A DNA stretch of 64,000 nucleotides from Enoplolaimus lenunculus. Lineage: Eukaryota > Nematoda > Enoplea > Enoplida > Thoracostomopsidae. The translations under genes were made by a program, and so were the position numbers. This document shows, one piece after another, positions 46,876 through 63,793 of the stretch. Positions within the stretch are counted from its first letter, which is position 1. Each line of letters begins with the position of its first letter. Below the pieces are notes generated by a model. The model worked only from the letters and a program-made list of their open reading frames with translations, did not search any database and was not told the DNA's origin. The DNA is taken from positions 237,371 to 301,370 of the forward strand of contig JASANG010003098.1 in the NCBI GenBank assembly GCA_030248215.1. The letters run 5' to 3'.

Positions 46876-48431
46876 GTTTGGTTAGCGAATAAATAGTATA
46901 TAAACATGCATGAATATTTGTATCAGTAATTTATATGCTAAAAATAGTATTTTAAAATTAAACGACCAAAGCCTAAAGAATTTTGCACATCAAGACAACG
47001 GATTCAAAAAAATATTGAAGTAGAAGAGAAACATTTTATTACGTTGCTACTGGTTCACAATAAGGGAACAGTGAACTAGTTCCGTACGAACGCAACACGA
47101 AGCTATTCATTACCACTAATGACTTATATCTCAGAGAAATACAAACTCAACCTAGCTATGTGTTTAAGCGGTTGTTTGTATAACTAACCATGTCTGTCGG
47201 TTATGCAAGTGTTTATAAAACAAAGGAAATGATTGATACGTATATAACTTAATATTAAAGTTTTTGGCACAATGGTTGAAAAAATTTTTAATTTTTGGCT
47301 CATCATCAATAATTTCAGTCTCAGGAGGTCCAAGTTTTATGATTTTAAAGGTTCCTTCAAAACTTCAGGAATAATTAAACCGCTAAAACAGTTGACTGCG
47401 GTGAGAATTACAAATATCTAGTCCGCTTATACGCTATGTTAGAGTAATTTGGTGTACCTATATTATGGTGTTAAGTAAGAATCGATAACTACGTTCACGG
47501 TCCGACGTTCGACCAAACATTTTCAAATCTAAACCTGAAGTATGTACAAAACTTACATTATTTTAAAGTTCGAGTTTTAACGCTAAGTGTTCACTAATTT
47601 GTCCAAAAATGAATATGCACAGAAACATTATTTTATTTTCATATTCTTTAAATCAGCCTTTATTGTGTAAAGTGTTAGCTAAACTGAATATATTCTCCTA
47701 AAAATACACAATGGTAAAATTTAAGCCCCGTTCGCACGTACAAGTTTTTTCAGCGAGAACTCGCAGCTGCAACATGCACGAAATACTTGCAGCTGCCACT
47801 TTCACGAAATATTTGCAGCTGCAAGTATCTTTAAAGGAGTATTCTAGTTGAGCAATGAAACTGCAGGTGCAAGAAATTCAAGCGGCTTGCAACTGCAATC
47901 ACGGGCGAATTAAGTTTAATAGCATGAATTCCAGTGAATATTTTGCCGCTGCAAGAACTTTAAAGCTGCTTTGTACCAAACTTGCACATGCAAGTTGCAC
48001 ATGCAATTTTTGCTGCAAAAACTTGCACGTGCCATAGGGCTTTAAGCTAAAGCCCTATTCACACGTGCAAGTTTTTGCTGCGAGAACTTGCAGCTGCAAA
48101 TTGTACACAGAACGTGTACTTTGTCATCAGCCAATGAGAAAGCGGATGCAATAAATTCATTAAACTTGCATGGTCATTCACACATGTGAACTAAATTCCT
48201 AGCTTTGATTTTTAATAAATTATTTGCAGCTGCAAATTTTACCAATTTGATTTTAGACAAAACTTGCAAGTGCAAGTTGCAGCTGCAAGTTCTCGCAGCA
48301 AAAAGTTGCACGTGTGAATAGGACTTTAAAGATGTGTTTTACAACATGCACTTTTGCAATAATCTAAATGATATGTACTACTTGCTGTATTTTTGGCTAG
48401 AAATTTATATATGTACCGTAATATTTAGTCC
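46862..48431. promoter_or_regulatory. Head-to-head promoter region between receptor and ERK genes
   Basis: The 1.57 kb between the divergent start codons must hold both promoters or one shared regulatory region. About 600 bp of it is a pair of CAGCTG-rich MITE copies on the ERK side (47722-48329). I see no clear TATA box or other core element. Confidence 0.5.
47722..48329 (+). mobile_element. Two adjacent CAGCTG/CACGTG-rich foldback MITE copies
   Basis: Copy 1 (about 47722-48045) and copy 2 (about 48047-48329) each start with a form of TAAAGCCCTATTCACACGTGC and end with the inverse GCACGTGTGAATAGGACTTTA. Inside are repeated TTGCAGCTGCAAGTT blocks and GCTGCGAGAACTTGC with its inverse. Together they hold six CAGCTG and three CACGTG E-box hexamers. 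Copy 2 ends about 100 bp before the ERK start codon. A degraded relative is at about 60535-60885. Confidence 0.75.
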
Positions 48432-53971
<5,540 letters not shown>

Positions 53972-55623
53972 GACCAATGCATTTTAATCGGTGTAGCCAT
54001 GAATTTGGAAAGGGGGGGTGTGTTTTATAAGATTTTTGAAAGGTGTTTTACATTATAAACAAAGAATATGAGTAACAACCGCCTGGTAAAAGTCCTAAAT
54101 AGAGGACTTGACCTTTAAATCCACTTTGGCTGCGCCCTCGCTTTGATTCCTTTGTCTCAGGGGCGTAGGCAGGATTCTGGTGTGGGTGCAGCCACGCCGT
54201 GTATAAGTGTGTATTATGATTTTGTTTTTACGCCTATTTTTGCCTTAGCTACCATTAATTTGCTGCAGAAATTAATTTCGTCAAAGTCATTGGTACACAT
54301 TTGGAATGGCACTATTGCCATTCCACCCTCTCTGGCTTCGCCCTTGTAGTGTTTGACTTACACTTGTTTTACAACCTGTGATCGTTTTGATATTGTTGAT
54401 TGTGTTTTGTCATAATTTTTAACTGGTACGTATGGTTACAAACATAGTTACGCGTAGTACAATTGACTGCCTGTACAAGCTTACATAGTTTGTTGGGTCT
54501 TGTAGAGTGTGATCGAAATGTTGGTGTAGAAATCTAGCATTTGTTCACGTGGTGTCCCATATGCTATTTAAATATTTGATTGCGCTCTATCTATAGCTCG
54601 GTTATAATTTTAGCACGACTGTTAGCAGTCGTTTTTAACGTTTTTTAACGTTTTTAAAAACGGTAATTTACGAGCAAATTTTCTGAGAAATTATAGATAT
54701 TCTTTAGTTTGATAGACTTATTTAATGCATTATTATACGTTATGATTATATAGTCAAGGTAAAGGTGACTATAAAATTTTTGTGTTCTAAAAGTCTGCAT
54801 AGTGGTGTTATAATCTTTGACCGCATCCTCAAATGTGCAAAACACCTGTAACCAGTTGGCGATAGAGACAGGTCTTCTACTTTAGAAACCAGCAAATAAT
54901 GAGGTAAGCAAAATTTAGCGCATTTGTCACAGTCGTTTGATCTGACTTCTGTGTCAATTTGACATTTACAATTGCAAGAATTTTGTGAGTTTGACAATCT
55001 ATCACTAAACTGATGATTGCTGATTGGTGCTGTACGCATTTGAGAAACTGACAACTTTTTTAAATGAAAAGTCTTTGTATACATTGTACAGCTGTTCAAT
55101 ATATTTAACCTGGTCCAGGAAACTATTTTGTATGAATTATAACAGTCCTTACTAGTCGTCTTATGACGTTGGACTCGAATGTTGCCTGGATTTTAGCTCA
55201 ATTTGCTGTAGGAGTCTTTATACTATTAATTAGTACAGGTTGGTTGTAGGTTGAAAGATCATTCTATGTTTATTATCAGGAGGGTCACAATGGTAAATGT
55301 TATTTACTCGTGTGTAGTATGGGTGTTGTTTCTGGATGTATACTACTATAATTCTGTAAAATTATTATTGTGATTTTATTTTGACGAGATACATGCATTG
55401 TATGTGATTATTGTATATACGTATTTATGCTTTTTTTATGCAGTGTTTGTGGACATGAAACGTTGGTGCAATGACGCGTGTTTCCGAGCTTATTTTTGTG
55501 ACGTCATTTTTCGATGATATCAAACGTAGCCTGTATGACGTATACTGCATTCGATAAGGTATAGACGCTGTCTATGTGTGGTATCCATGGTAAGGATTTT
55601 AATATTTTGGCCGTTTTGGGAGT
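53972..55623. other. Downstream of ERK: 3' UTR and unassigned DNA
   Basis: I see no second gene. A hairpin-family fragment (CACCTGTAACCAGTTGGCGATAGAG..) lies at about 54830-55040. There is no obvious AATAAA close after the ERK stop; a clear one is far downstream at about 56842, so the 3' UTR limit is unknown. Confidence 0.4.
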
Positions 55624-55782
55624 ACTGAAAAATATTTTCTTTTTTTGCAACATTATTGGTAAATAACCAGTTGCTATGCACAATTGAGAATATGGGCCCA
55701 TATTTTTATTTAAAAATTTACAGCTAAAATTACTGAAACCAAAAGGATGACGTTGACTTGAATAGAGATCGAGCTGACTAGT
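55624..55782 (+). repeat. Left arm of a 159-bp inverted duplication
   Basis: This sequence, from ACTGAAAAATATTTTCTTTT to GAGCTGACTAGT, is found inverted and nearly unchanged at 57830-57988, about 2.05 kb away. It includes the palindromic ATATGGGCCCATAT. The arms could be terminal repeats of a larger element or a recent inverted duplication. Confidence 0.85.
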
Positions 55783-56214
55783 TGGGAACCGGGCCTAGAC
55801 TAACAAACCGAAACGAGGTTCATAACAATTTTGTTGAATTTTCTCACAGTTTAGGTAAGCAACGTAATTGTTTTTTGCTCTGCTGCATCAAGCGTTTGTA
55901 ACTAAATTTAGATTGTTTTCAACTTGAGGAATAATTCAATCGGAAATTTTCAGCCGGAAATAATTTTCAAATTTAATTGGTCATTTGGTATCGGAGTAAC
56001 GGTTTCGGTGTATTATATTACTTAGATGCAAACAAATTTAACCATATAAGGCTGATGTTATACTTGTCAAGCGAGTATTGTTTCCATAAATAGTTACATT
56101 CAATTCCGTACTCAATTTTTTTCAAACTGAAAACCGAAACTTACTAAGATTCCCGTCGGCGTGAATACCTGATTTTTAAATTGCACTTGCTGCCTGCGAT
56201 TGCAGGGTCCACAT

Positions 56215-56422
56215 ACTAAAATGCTTATAGCACCTGTCATCAATTAGTGATAGGTTTTCAGACTAACGAACATCTGCAGTTGTAGATCTCAAAATTTGTA
56301 GACACAGGGCAAATCAAACGCGAACAATGTGCTAAATTTCGAGTTTCATTACCCGCTGATCCCAAAGTTACGGAACCTATTACCAACTGCTGATGGGTGC
56401 TACACATATTTGAGAATCCCGA
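56215..56422 (+). mobile_element. Hairpin MITE, CACCTGTCA..CAATTAGTGATAGG family
   Basis: It runs from CTAAAATGCTTATAGCACCTGTCATC to GATGGGTGCTACACATATTTGAG, imperfectly inverted. Each end itself is a short hairpin (ACCTGTCATCAATTAGTGATAGGT). Related ends occur near 10729, 14287, 50783 and 54843. Confidence 0.55.
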
Positions 56423-57505
56423 GTTAGGTTATAGTCAGTCAGCGTCGGTCAATATTTTGACATTTTCTACGTTATAATGTTGTTAATACACGCGCAAGTC
56501 ATTGGCAACAGCATTGTTATGCTTGGGTTGATTGTCATTATAGTCAGGTTTGTATGATGTTAGTCTTAATTGTGCGATGGTAGATAGTTAATTAATTCAT
56601 ATTCAAGTTAATTGTCAAGTATTAGGTAATATTAAAGTTTTGTTCTGTATATAATTGGCAGCATACTTTAGTTGTGGTTCAAGATGTTGCCGTAGTATAA
56701 CTGTTCGTAAACGTTTTTAGAATATCGCCAGTTTCGAATTGCGCTGTCTAATTGTAAATTGGTATTTCTATTGTAACGCTATTAAATCTTTTGAAGCTGG
56801 AAAGTCTACCATACGTATTTTGGACATCGTTTCAACGTGAAATAAACTTTGTTTCGTTAAAATTCGTGTTTGAATATGCGTACAAAGGCCCATACATTTT
56901 TTTCTGTCATGAATCTTGAAATGCATTTGCACACGTGCGTTTGGTTTTGTTTAATATTGCAAATCTTGCACCCACGTTGACTGTTTCACATATTTTCAAC
57001 TACGTGTGGATATATTTATCTCACAGACGCTTTTCTGGCATCGCTTTTGGTTACTGGTTCCGGTAAACCAAATCTTTGCCTGGATAGTAAAACAAATAGA
57101 CAAATATGGGTATATCGTAATATTAGGCTCATGTTAAATACAAACAATATACATATATACATCATCTATATATTATTAATATGTGTGTTGTTTGTTATAT
57201 ATGTGTGTACAATCTGGTTGTTTCTTTGGTTTATGTGCCATTGTTTTTCTATTTTAGGTTTAGTTAATATTTTACACCCGTGATGATGCATTAACCTATT
57301 TTCATGACTTCCCAGTCTTGCTATGATGGCTGATTTCCAGCCACCTTACTATAGTGTATATTCCTCTGAATGCGTTGTGATTACTACTGATTGTGGTTTT
57401 GGCTGTGTTTCTATGTTTTGTTTTTTATTCCTTTAGAGTATCTAAAATAACGAAATCGAAATTTACAATGGTCGTATTATTAATACCGAGAGTGGATTAT
57501 CACTC

Positions 57506-57801
57506 TAACAAGAGTGTGTGCAACTATCGAAATTTGTGTGGTACAAAATGTACCACCGGGCGTTGCATTTTTGGCCGACCCTCCTTATTTAGAGGGGAAT
57601 AGTTGATGTTTGAAATGTAGAATGCGCATGCTTTTAAAATTATCAACGGAGTTAGTTTACAACTGCAATATTTCAACGTGTAAAAATTGAAAAAAATGTC
57701 AAACTTGACCCCCCTTTAAATAAGGGGGTAGGCCTCAAACGCAACGCGTGCCGGGTACATTCTTTTCTACACAAAATGTACCCAGTTGCATGCTCTTGTT
57801 A
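57506..57801 (+). mobile_element. MITE with TAACAAGAGTGTG / TGCTCTTGTTA ends
   Basis: The ends TAACAAGAGTGTGTGCAACT and AGTTGCATGCTCTTGTTA are inverted. Subterminal GTACAAAATGTACC..GGGCGTTGCA and its inverse CGCAACGCGTGCCGGGTAC lie just inside, as do the inverted blocks CTTATTTAGAGGGG and CCCCTTTAAATAAGG. About 296 bp. It lies between the arms of the 55624/57830 inverted duplication. Confidence 0.65.
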
Positions 57802-57829
57802 TAAAGAGTGATCATCCGCTCTTGTTAAT

Positions 57830-57988
57830 ACTAGTCAGCTCGATCTCTATTCAAGTCAACGGCATCCTTTTGGTTTCAGTAATTTTAGCTGTAAATTTTT
57901 AAATAAAAATATGGGCCCATATTCTCAATTGTGCATAGCAACTGGTTATTTACCAATAATGTTGCAAAAAAAGAAAATATTTTTCAGT
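57830..57988 (-). repeat. Right arm of the 159-bp inverted duplication
   Basis: Inverse of 55624-55782 with very few differences (ACGGCATCC against GGATGACGT). Directly after it, from 57990, comes the tail of a CCGGA-family element ending near 58075 (TTCCGGTTGCACGCTG). Confidence 0.85.
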
Positions 57989-58894
57989 GGCATGTATTTT
58001 TCATTTTCCGGTTCCGTTTCCGGTAATTTCTTCAAATGCCAGTTTCGGTAAATTGTAATTCCGGTTGCACGCTGCCCATTAGAGATCGAAAAACCTTTGT
58101 GAAAAACTTAGACGGTAACGAGTTATAGTGAAATAAGTGATTGGGTGCGATGCCAGCGAGTTGGTATGGCACCGAATCAATAAGTTGATCATATCTCTTT
58201 AACCAGCCGTTTGATTGTGAACAATTTAACACCATTCGACTCAACTCTGCAAGGTTCGTGGAAACTATGTTTTAGTTTTAAAATAAGGAATCCTTGATTG
58301 TAGTTTAGCTTTGCAGTACCAAAAAATCATCGCCAATTTGTTCATGCGACATTTTTGAAAATTGTTGCCGCACAACAGACACTCTGGGTCAATCAGTGTT
58401 ATATTTTTTAATACAAATTATTCGTATAGTCACAGAATTTGTAGTTCTGATTCCAGTACAAATTTGTTGTTCCGATTTTGACATAATCCAGTTCCGCTTT
58501 GCACCCTGCGGACTTCATGGTTCTTGAACCGGACGAGAACATGGTTTGCGCTTCGTTTGGTTTTGGTTATATCGTCTTGGTTACACATAGGCAATGTATT
58601 GAATTCTTCGAAAATATTAGTTATGGACGTTAAATATAAGTAATAATCTGTTCTATTCTAAAGTTGTCATTTGTTACAATACATGTTCAAGATATTGAAA
58701 CTATGACTATTACCTTAATATTCCAGTAAACTGAAATTGTAATTTGAATTCGACCTAATTAACTGATTATTTGCGCAGTTGAAGAAACGTATGCTTAGCA
58801 TTTATGTATTTTCATACGAATAAACAAGAATTTGGGTGATTGACAGATGAGCTGACAAATTTTGTGCTGGAGTTTGTGGCACTGTTGACATATA

Positions 58895-59113
58895 TACTGC
58901 AAAAATGATGAGTCAAATTGACTCTCTCGGAAATAGGCTTTTCCGGACTACATAAATTGAGTCAAAATTCAACTCCGGTAGAGTCAAATTCGACTCACTA
59001 AGCGATTCATTGAGTCGAATTTGAGTCTGTCCGAGTCGAATTTTGTCTCAGTTTGTGTAGTCCGGAAAAGCCTATTTCGGAGCGAGTCAATTTGACTCAT
59101 CATTTTTCCAGTG
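58895..59113 (+). mobile_element. GAGTCAA foldback MITE (mariner-like ends)
   Basis: Ends are ACTGCAAAAATGATGAGTCA and the inverse TGACTCATCATTTTTCCAGT. The inverted part extends about 60 bp through GGAAATAGGCTTTTCCGGAC. The centre is a run of GAGTCAAATTCGACTC units. Relatives at 62373-62585, 63296-63505 and 63794-63937. Confidence 0.8.
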
Positions 59114-59189
59114 CAGGTTTAAGTTTGCGCAAGACAGCGACAATTAAGAAACGTTATATTCAATCGTAATAAGAGGGGGTGTCCCCGTT

Positions 59190-59985
59190 TTGAGTCCAAA
59201 TCAATAGTAGTCCGTATCCGTAATAAGAGTCCGTAAGCGGATAGAATCCCGAAACCCTAATTAGAGTATAAATCTCAATTGTCTCTAATTGTAGCGCATA
59301 AATGTTTCCGCACAAATACAGCAGAGTTCGAAACTTTAGAGCATACTAAAGTTTTGAAAGTACATTCCTAAGTATATCATTGCATTATCGCTCAAGTTTT
59401 ATTGCAAGGCAGAAAACGTTTGATTCAACGGATAGTTACAATACCGGATATATCTCAGTAACGAAGGGTGGTGTAGTGCGGGTTGAAAATATAAACCTTC
59501 TGGAGAGGCGAAATAAATATCAGTCCCCCCTCTTATTCGGATCACTACAGTACCGCAAAACTGGTCATTTGAAGAGAAAAATTTTCAATGACTAATCCAT
59601 ACTGTAGTGACCCGAATAAGAGAGGGAGACTGATATTTATTTGGTCTCACCAGTGGGTACCCCCCTTGTTATTCGGTTACGGACTGTTATCTATTTTTAA
59701 ACCACGCTCCGCCGCCCTTCGTTATTGATATATATCCGGTACTGCAATTATCCGTTGAATTAAACGTTTATTTGTCTTGTGTCAATAGCTTGAGCGATAA
59801 TTGAAGGTTATACTTAGGAATGTACTTTCAAAATTTAAGTACGCTTTAATGTTCCGAACTCAAATTATTTGGCCTGGAGTCATTTATACGTTACAATTAG
59901 GGTTAATTGACATTTATGCACTTAGGGTTTAGTGACTCTATTCGCTTACGGACTCTCATTAGGGATACGGACTCCAATTTGTTCC
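59190..59985 (+). mobile_element. Large foldback element (about 0.8 kb)
   Basis: Left arm text AGTCCGTATCCGTAATAAG and GAGTCCGTAAGCGGATAG is inverted on the right as CTATTCGCTTACGGACTC and TAGGGATACGGACTCC. Further inverted pairs lie inside (AAAGTACATTCCTAAG with CTTAGGAATGTACTTT; ATTATCGCTCAAG with CTTGAGCGATAAT; ACGAAGGGTGG inverted near 59713), so nearly the whole element folds back on a centre near 59590. No transposase is seen. Confidence 0.8.
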
Positions 59986-60161
59986 TGGTGTTTTCTGATT
60001 TAGGAATTGAGTTAATTCTGGGTCAGTTGATTAATTAACTCGAAATTTTGAGTAGAGAAAGACCTAATTCAGACTTGCTTAGCGATTCAACTTAATATGA
60101 ATTAAAATAAACTCACTGAAATTTACAGTGGAACATTTTTAAAGCCAACCATAATTTCGAT

Positions 60162-60342
60162 GGCCCATGTTTTAGGGGCGTCCTGGTTTCTGGTGGGTCT
60201 ATAAAAAAAGTAAGTTTGGATTCCAGCTTACATTTTTTGCTTAGGCTTAGGCTTTGGCTTAGGAATACAATTTTTCAACGCTTAGGCTTATGTTTATATA
60301 TTAGCTTCATCAACTGTTATATCCCTTAAAGTAGCATTGGCC
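60162..60342 (+). mobile_element. GGCCCATGTT-family MITE with TTAGGC tract
   Basis: 181 bp from GGCCCATGTTTTAGGG to CCTTAAAGTAGCATTGGCC, flanked by ATTTCGAT (60154-60161) and ATTTCGGT (60343-60350). It contains TTGCTTAGGCTTAGGC. Confidence 0.78.
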
Positions 60343-60951
60343 ATTTCGGTTAAGGCCACATGACTGACAAGACACTTATGCCGTAAAAATGTCTCACCGA
60401 AATAAAACGCAGTCAGCGTTTATCAATTATAAATTCGACTCGGAAGGATATTAAAAATGAACTATTCGGATATATTGCATCATAAATAAATTACAACTGC
60501 ATGTAAATACAGTAAAATAAATTTTCGAGCAAAACTTGCAGGTGAAACTTTGAGCTGCACGAAGTTAATTCGAACGTCAAGAAAAGGCTTTTTCAGAAAT
60601 AAATTCAAGCAAATTACAACTCTGCAGCGGCGGATTCAGAAATTTTTGACGGGTGGAGAGTTGACAAAAATTATACAACGCAATTTTTACCATAAGTAAA
60701 GTGCTAATGTTTTGACGCGGAAAAAATTGCAAGATAGGCAATTCACCATTTTATCACATCCCTCCGCCCTTCATATGGATCTGCTTAGTGCAACTGTGTT
60801 TGTATTTTTAGTTTGCAACTGCAAGAACTTCAAAGTCATTTGGTTTACTGATATTGCATGTGCAAAGGTTTACTGCAAAACAATTTCCGTATAAATGAGT
60901 ATGGCATTACCTCAAAAATCGAACATCTTAGGTCTCAGCATAAGTTTCGTT

Positions 60952-61154
60952 GGCCCATGTTACTTTAAGAAGCGTCCAGGTTTCTGGTAGGTCCATAAAA
61001 GAAGTATGTTTAGATTCTAGATTACTTTTTTGCTTAGGTTTAGGCTTAGGCTTAGGCTTAGGCTTATGAACACATTTTTGCAACGCTTAGACTTAGACTT
61101 AGGCTTAGGAATACGCTTGATCTACTGTTATGCCCCTTAAAAGTAACATTGACC
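60952..61154 (+). mobile_element. GGCCCATGTTAC-family MITE with the longest TTAGGC run
   Basis: 203 bp from GGCCCATGTTACTTTAAG to CTTAAAAGTAACATTGACC, flanked by GTTTCGTT (60944-60951) and GTTTCGAT (61155-61162). A run of four to five TTAGGC/TTAGGT hexamers lies at about 61035-61065 and a second tract at about 61087-61110. Confidence 0.82.
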
Positions 61155-61863
61155 GTTTCGATTAACCACCAATTTGTTTCAAAATTTTCCAAAACATATT
61201 TTCCGCAAATTTCAGTTAAAAAGTCAGTGGTTTAGTCAAGATTTCAGTTCAGAAACATATAACCTTATGAATAAAATTTTCGACCCATAGAACGCATGTG
61301 TTATTCTAATACCTGTTAAAATGTTTTGTCTCCAAAAATCTCTGGAAGGTTCTTAACAGGGGGGGGGGCGAATGAAAGCTCCTCAAACCCCTAAAATATT
61401 TGGCCCTCGAAGAAAAGTTGCAGGCCCACATTAAAGTTTATTATTCCAAACGTATGCCCTTTTTAAATATTGTTTTGGACTCTTCTAGCGAGTTGAGCTG
61501 ACTCGAGTCTGCTCCACAAAAATATCCCTTAAGCAACAGATGTATAGAATAAGTTTTAATGCAATAGCGATCGACGCAGTTTGTAATTTTTATTGCTTCA
61601 AACAGCCCCCTTTAGCCATCGAATCACCAGGTCAAACGGTGTGAACTCAAAACGTTTCAAGCCAAACCAGCAAATACCACAGATTAAAAAACGTTGCCGT
61701 AAAGAAACAAAATAAATGCATGGTTTCTCTCAAGACCCAGCCGTTGACCTCTTATAGCCGAGCGGTCATCGTAAACGCTTTACATTCAACAACATCAGTG
61801 TTCAAATTCTAACCTTCGCTGCTAAGATTCAAATGAAATAGAAAATATTCATGTGAGACAGGG

Positions 61864-63197
61864 TTAAAAAAATCGTTCGATCATTAACCGATGGACAATA
61901 CGCATTCTTGTTGCAGCGAATATAAGCGGCATATTATGTGTATCAGTTGCACATGTAAGTCGTATAAAAAACATATCTGTATTCGCTGCAACATTCGCAT
62001 CACCCCGAATCGATTTGTAAACTTTATAAAATTTACGCACGGCACGTGAATCGGCCCAATCCAACAGTTGTTTCGTTGTTGTGCAGTCCGTTTGAGGATA
62101 ATCGTTGCCCAAAATTTTAAAATCTCGATACTCAAGTAGTTTAGCGTGAAATGCATCGACTTTGTTTAAAAATACAATAAAACTAACGTCTTTGAAATCA
62201 GGACAACTGAGCAGAACGCGAAAATATTGAATGCTTTCGTCCAACAGTGTCATGCCTCTGTAAATAAAGGCATATTGGTGATATTTAGATCCTATACGCC
62301 TTTGATTTTAAAATGATTGCTATTTGTTATATATTTTAGTTTTGTTATTGCTATTGAGATTGATTTAACATTCACTGTAAAAAATGATGAGCCAAATTGA
62401 CTCTCTCCGAAATACGCTTTTCCTGACTACACAAACTGAGCCAAAATTCGACTCAGCCAGAGTCAAATTTAGTTTCAATATTCGACTCAGCCAGAGTCAA
62501 ATTTAGTCGAATTTGACTCAGTTTGCATAGTCCCTTTGATCCTAGTTCGAAGACAGTCAATTTGACTCAATATTTTTTTGCAGTGTACGTTAGTAAAATA
62601 ATCATGAGATTCTCTTTTAATGGTACCATATTTAGCATCGTTGTATTTTGGTGTAGAAGCCCGATGACAACACGTTTTTATTCATTTATTTTTGGGAAAA
62701 CCGAAGTTTCCGAATCGGTTCAATTTTTTCGCAACCCACCATTTCTAGGCATATGTAGGTACCTTCCCGTAGCTTAAGATTAAGCGTAGTTATACATGTT
62801 GAAGGAATTGATAAAAGAGCCCGCCCATGTATAGAACATGGCCGAAACAGTAGTATAAGCATATTCCTAAGTCTAAGCCTAAGCCTATGCAAAATAATTT
62901 TTCTAAACCTTAAACTGACTCTATTATAGCCTCTCCGGAAAACGATACGACCCTGTTTTATACATGAGCCAAAAAGCCAATGGATGTTTATACTTACTTA
63001 TGTTTCTGATGAACTTGATTATAATCTGACAACGACGCCATGAATATAACCGATGGTCGATTTTGTTTATTTTTGACGTTTTTGAAAAATTCAGCAATGT
63101 GACTGACTGCCTTCGATCGCTCGCTGTAGTCGCCGCCGAAATCTCTGATCACAAAGTTTGTTTGCTCGATACGAAATCGATAGTCGGCCGCATCTGT
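61864..63197 (-). CDS. Divergent heterotrimeric G-protein alpha subunit (3' exons)
   Basis: Two exons, 62998-63197 and 61864-62257, join in phase and give the C-terminal half of a G-alpha (about 197 residues). Landmarks: FVIRDFGGDYSER in place of the switch II DVGGQRSER, VIFMASLSDYNQV for the alpha-2/beta-4 region, FIVFLNKVDAF (NKxD guanine motif), and TCATDTHN (TCAT guanine motif). The frame ends IVHRLMIERFF. The family's catalytic Gln in DVGGQ is Asp here, the tryptophan of the following helix is missing, and about ten residues (NVKNKQNRP region) are inserted. The 5' half with the P-loop and switch I was not found before the window edge. The protein is likely an atypical, fast-evolving G-alpha; slow GTP hydrolysis is inferred. 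Confidence 0.82.
62373..62585 (+). mobile_element. GAGTCAA foldback MITE inside the G-alpha intron
   Basis: Begins CACTGTAAAAAATGATGAGC and ends AATATTTTTTTGCAGTG. The centre has a duplicated TTCGACTCAGCCAGAGTCAA segment (about 62447 and 62480). Same family as 58895-59113. Confidence 0.75.
62822..62970 (+). mobile_element. GGCCAATGTATAGAAC-family MITE inside the G-alpha intron
   Basis: 149 bp, starting CGCCCATGTATAGAACATGG and ending CTGTTTTATACATGAGCC. Flanking 8-mers are AAAGAGCC (62814-62821) and AAAAAGCC (62971-62978). It contains CCTAAGTCTAAGCCTAAGCC. Sister of 11094-11269. Confidence 0.75.
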
Positions 63198-63295
63198 CTG
63201 AAAATAAATCACAATGTGTTATAAGCTTTAACATGCGGGCATAGCCAGGATTTTGTTTTTAGTATGGTTAGACCGATTGTGTACTTACTTATATG

Positions 63296-63505
63296 CACTG
63301 CAAAAAATGGTGAGTCAAATTGACTGTCTCCGAAATAGGCCTTTCGGGACTACATAAATTACGCCAAAATTGGACTTTGCTAGAGTCAAATTCAATTCAT
63401 TGAGTCGCACGTTTTATTCAGGCGGAGTCGAATTTGACTCAGTTGGTGTTGTCCCGCAGAGCCTATTTTGGAGAGAGTCAACTTGACTCACCATCTTTTG
63501 CAGTG
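63296..63505 (+). mobile_element. GAGTCAA foldback MITE
   Basis: CACTGCAAAAAATGGTGAGT to ACTCACCATCTTTTGCAGTG, an inverted pair with TAGGCCTTTCGGGAC and the inverse further in. Lies 5' of the last visible G-alpha exon. Confidence 0.8.
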
Positions 63506-63793
63506 TTTCAAATAGTAAAAATAACGGAAACGGAAAAGACATTTTTAAGCGAGCGAGAAGCCAGACGCATTTTAAAACTTAAGCGGTTTTTGTTTCAACC
63601 GGTTAGGGTGGGGGCCCGCTTGCTTTGGGCTGTCCCCCCAAATGGGGGTATAGGGGGTAGCTAAAGGTTTTAATTTTTAAGATTTTGGATTAATTATGCT
63701 CATTTTTGTTTCAAATCAAACTATTTACACTATATACTTACTTTGTTAAAATACTGACTGTCATTCTTAAATTATTTTTATGCATATCCAGTA

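Noticed and set aside
61035-61065. Run of TTAGGC hexamers as an interstitial telomere
   Set aside because: The run is short and sits inside a MITE with its own termini and target duplication.
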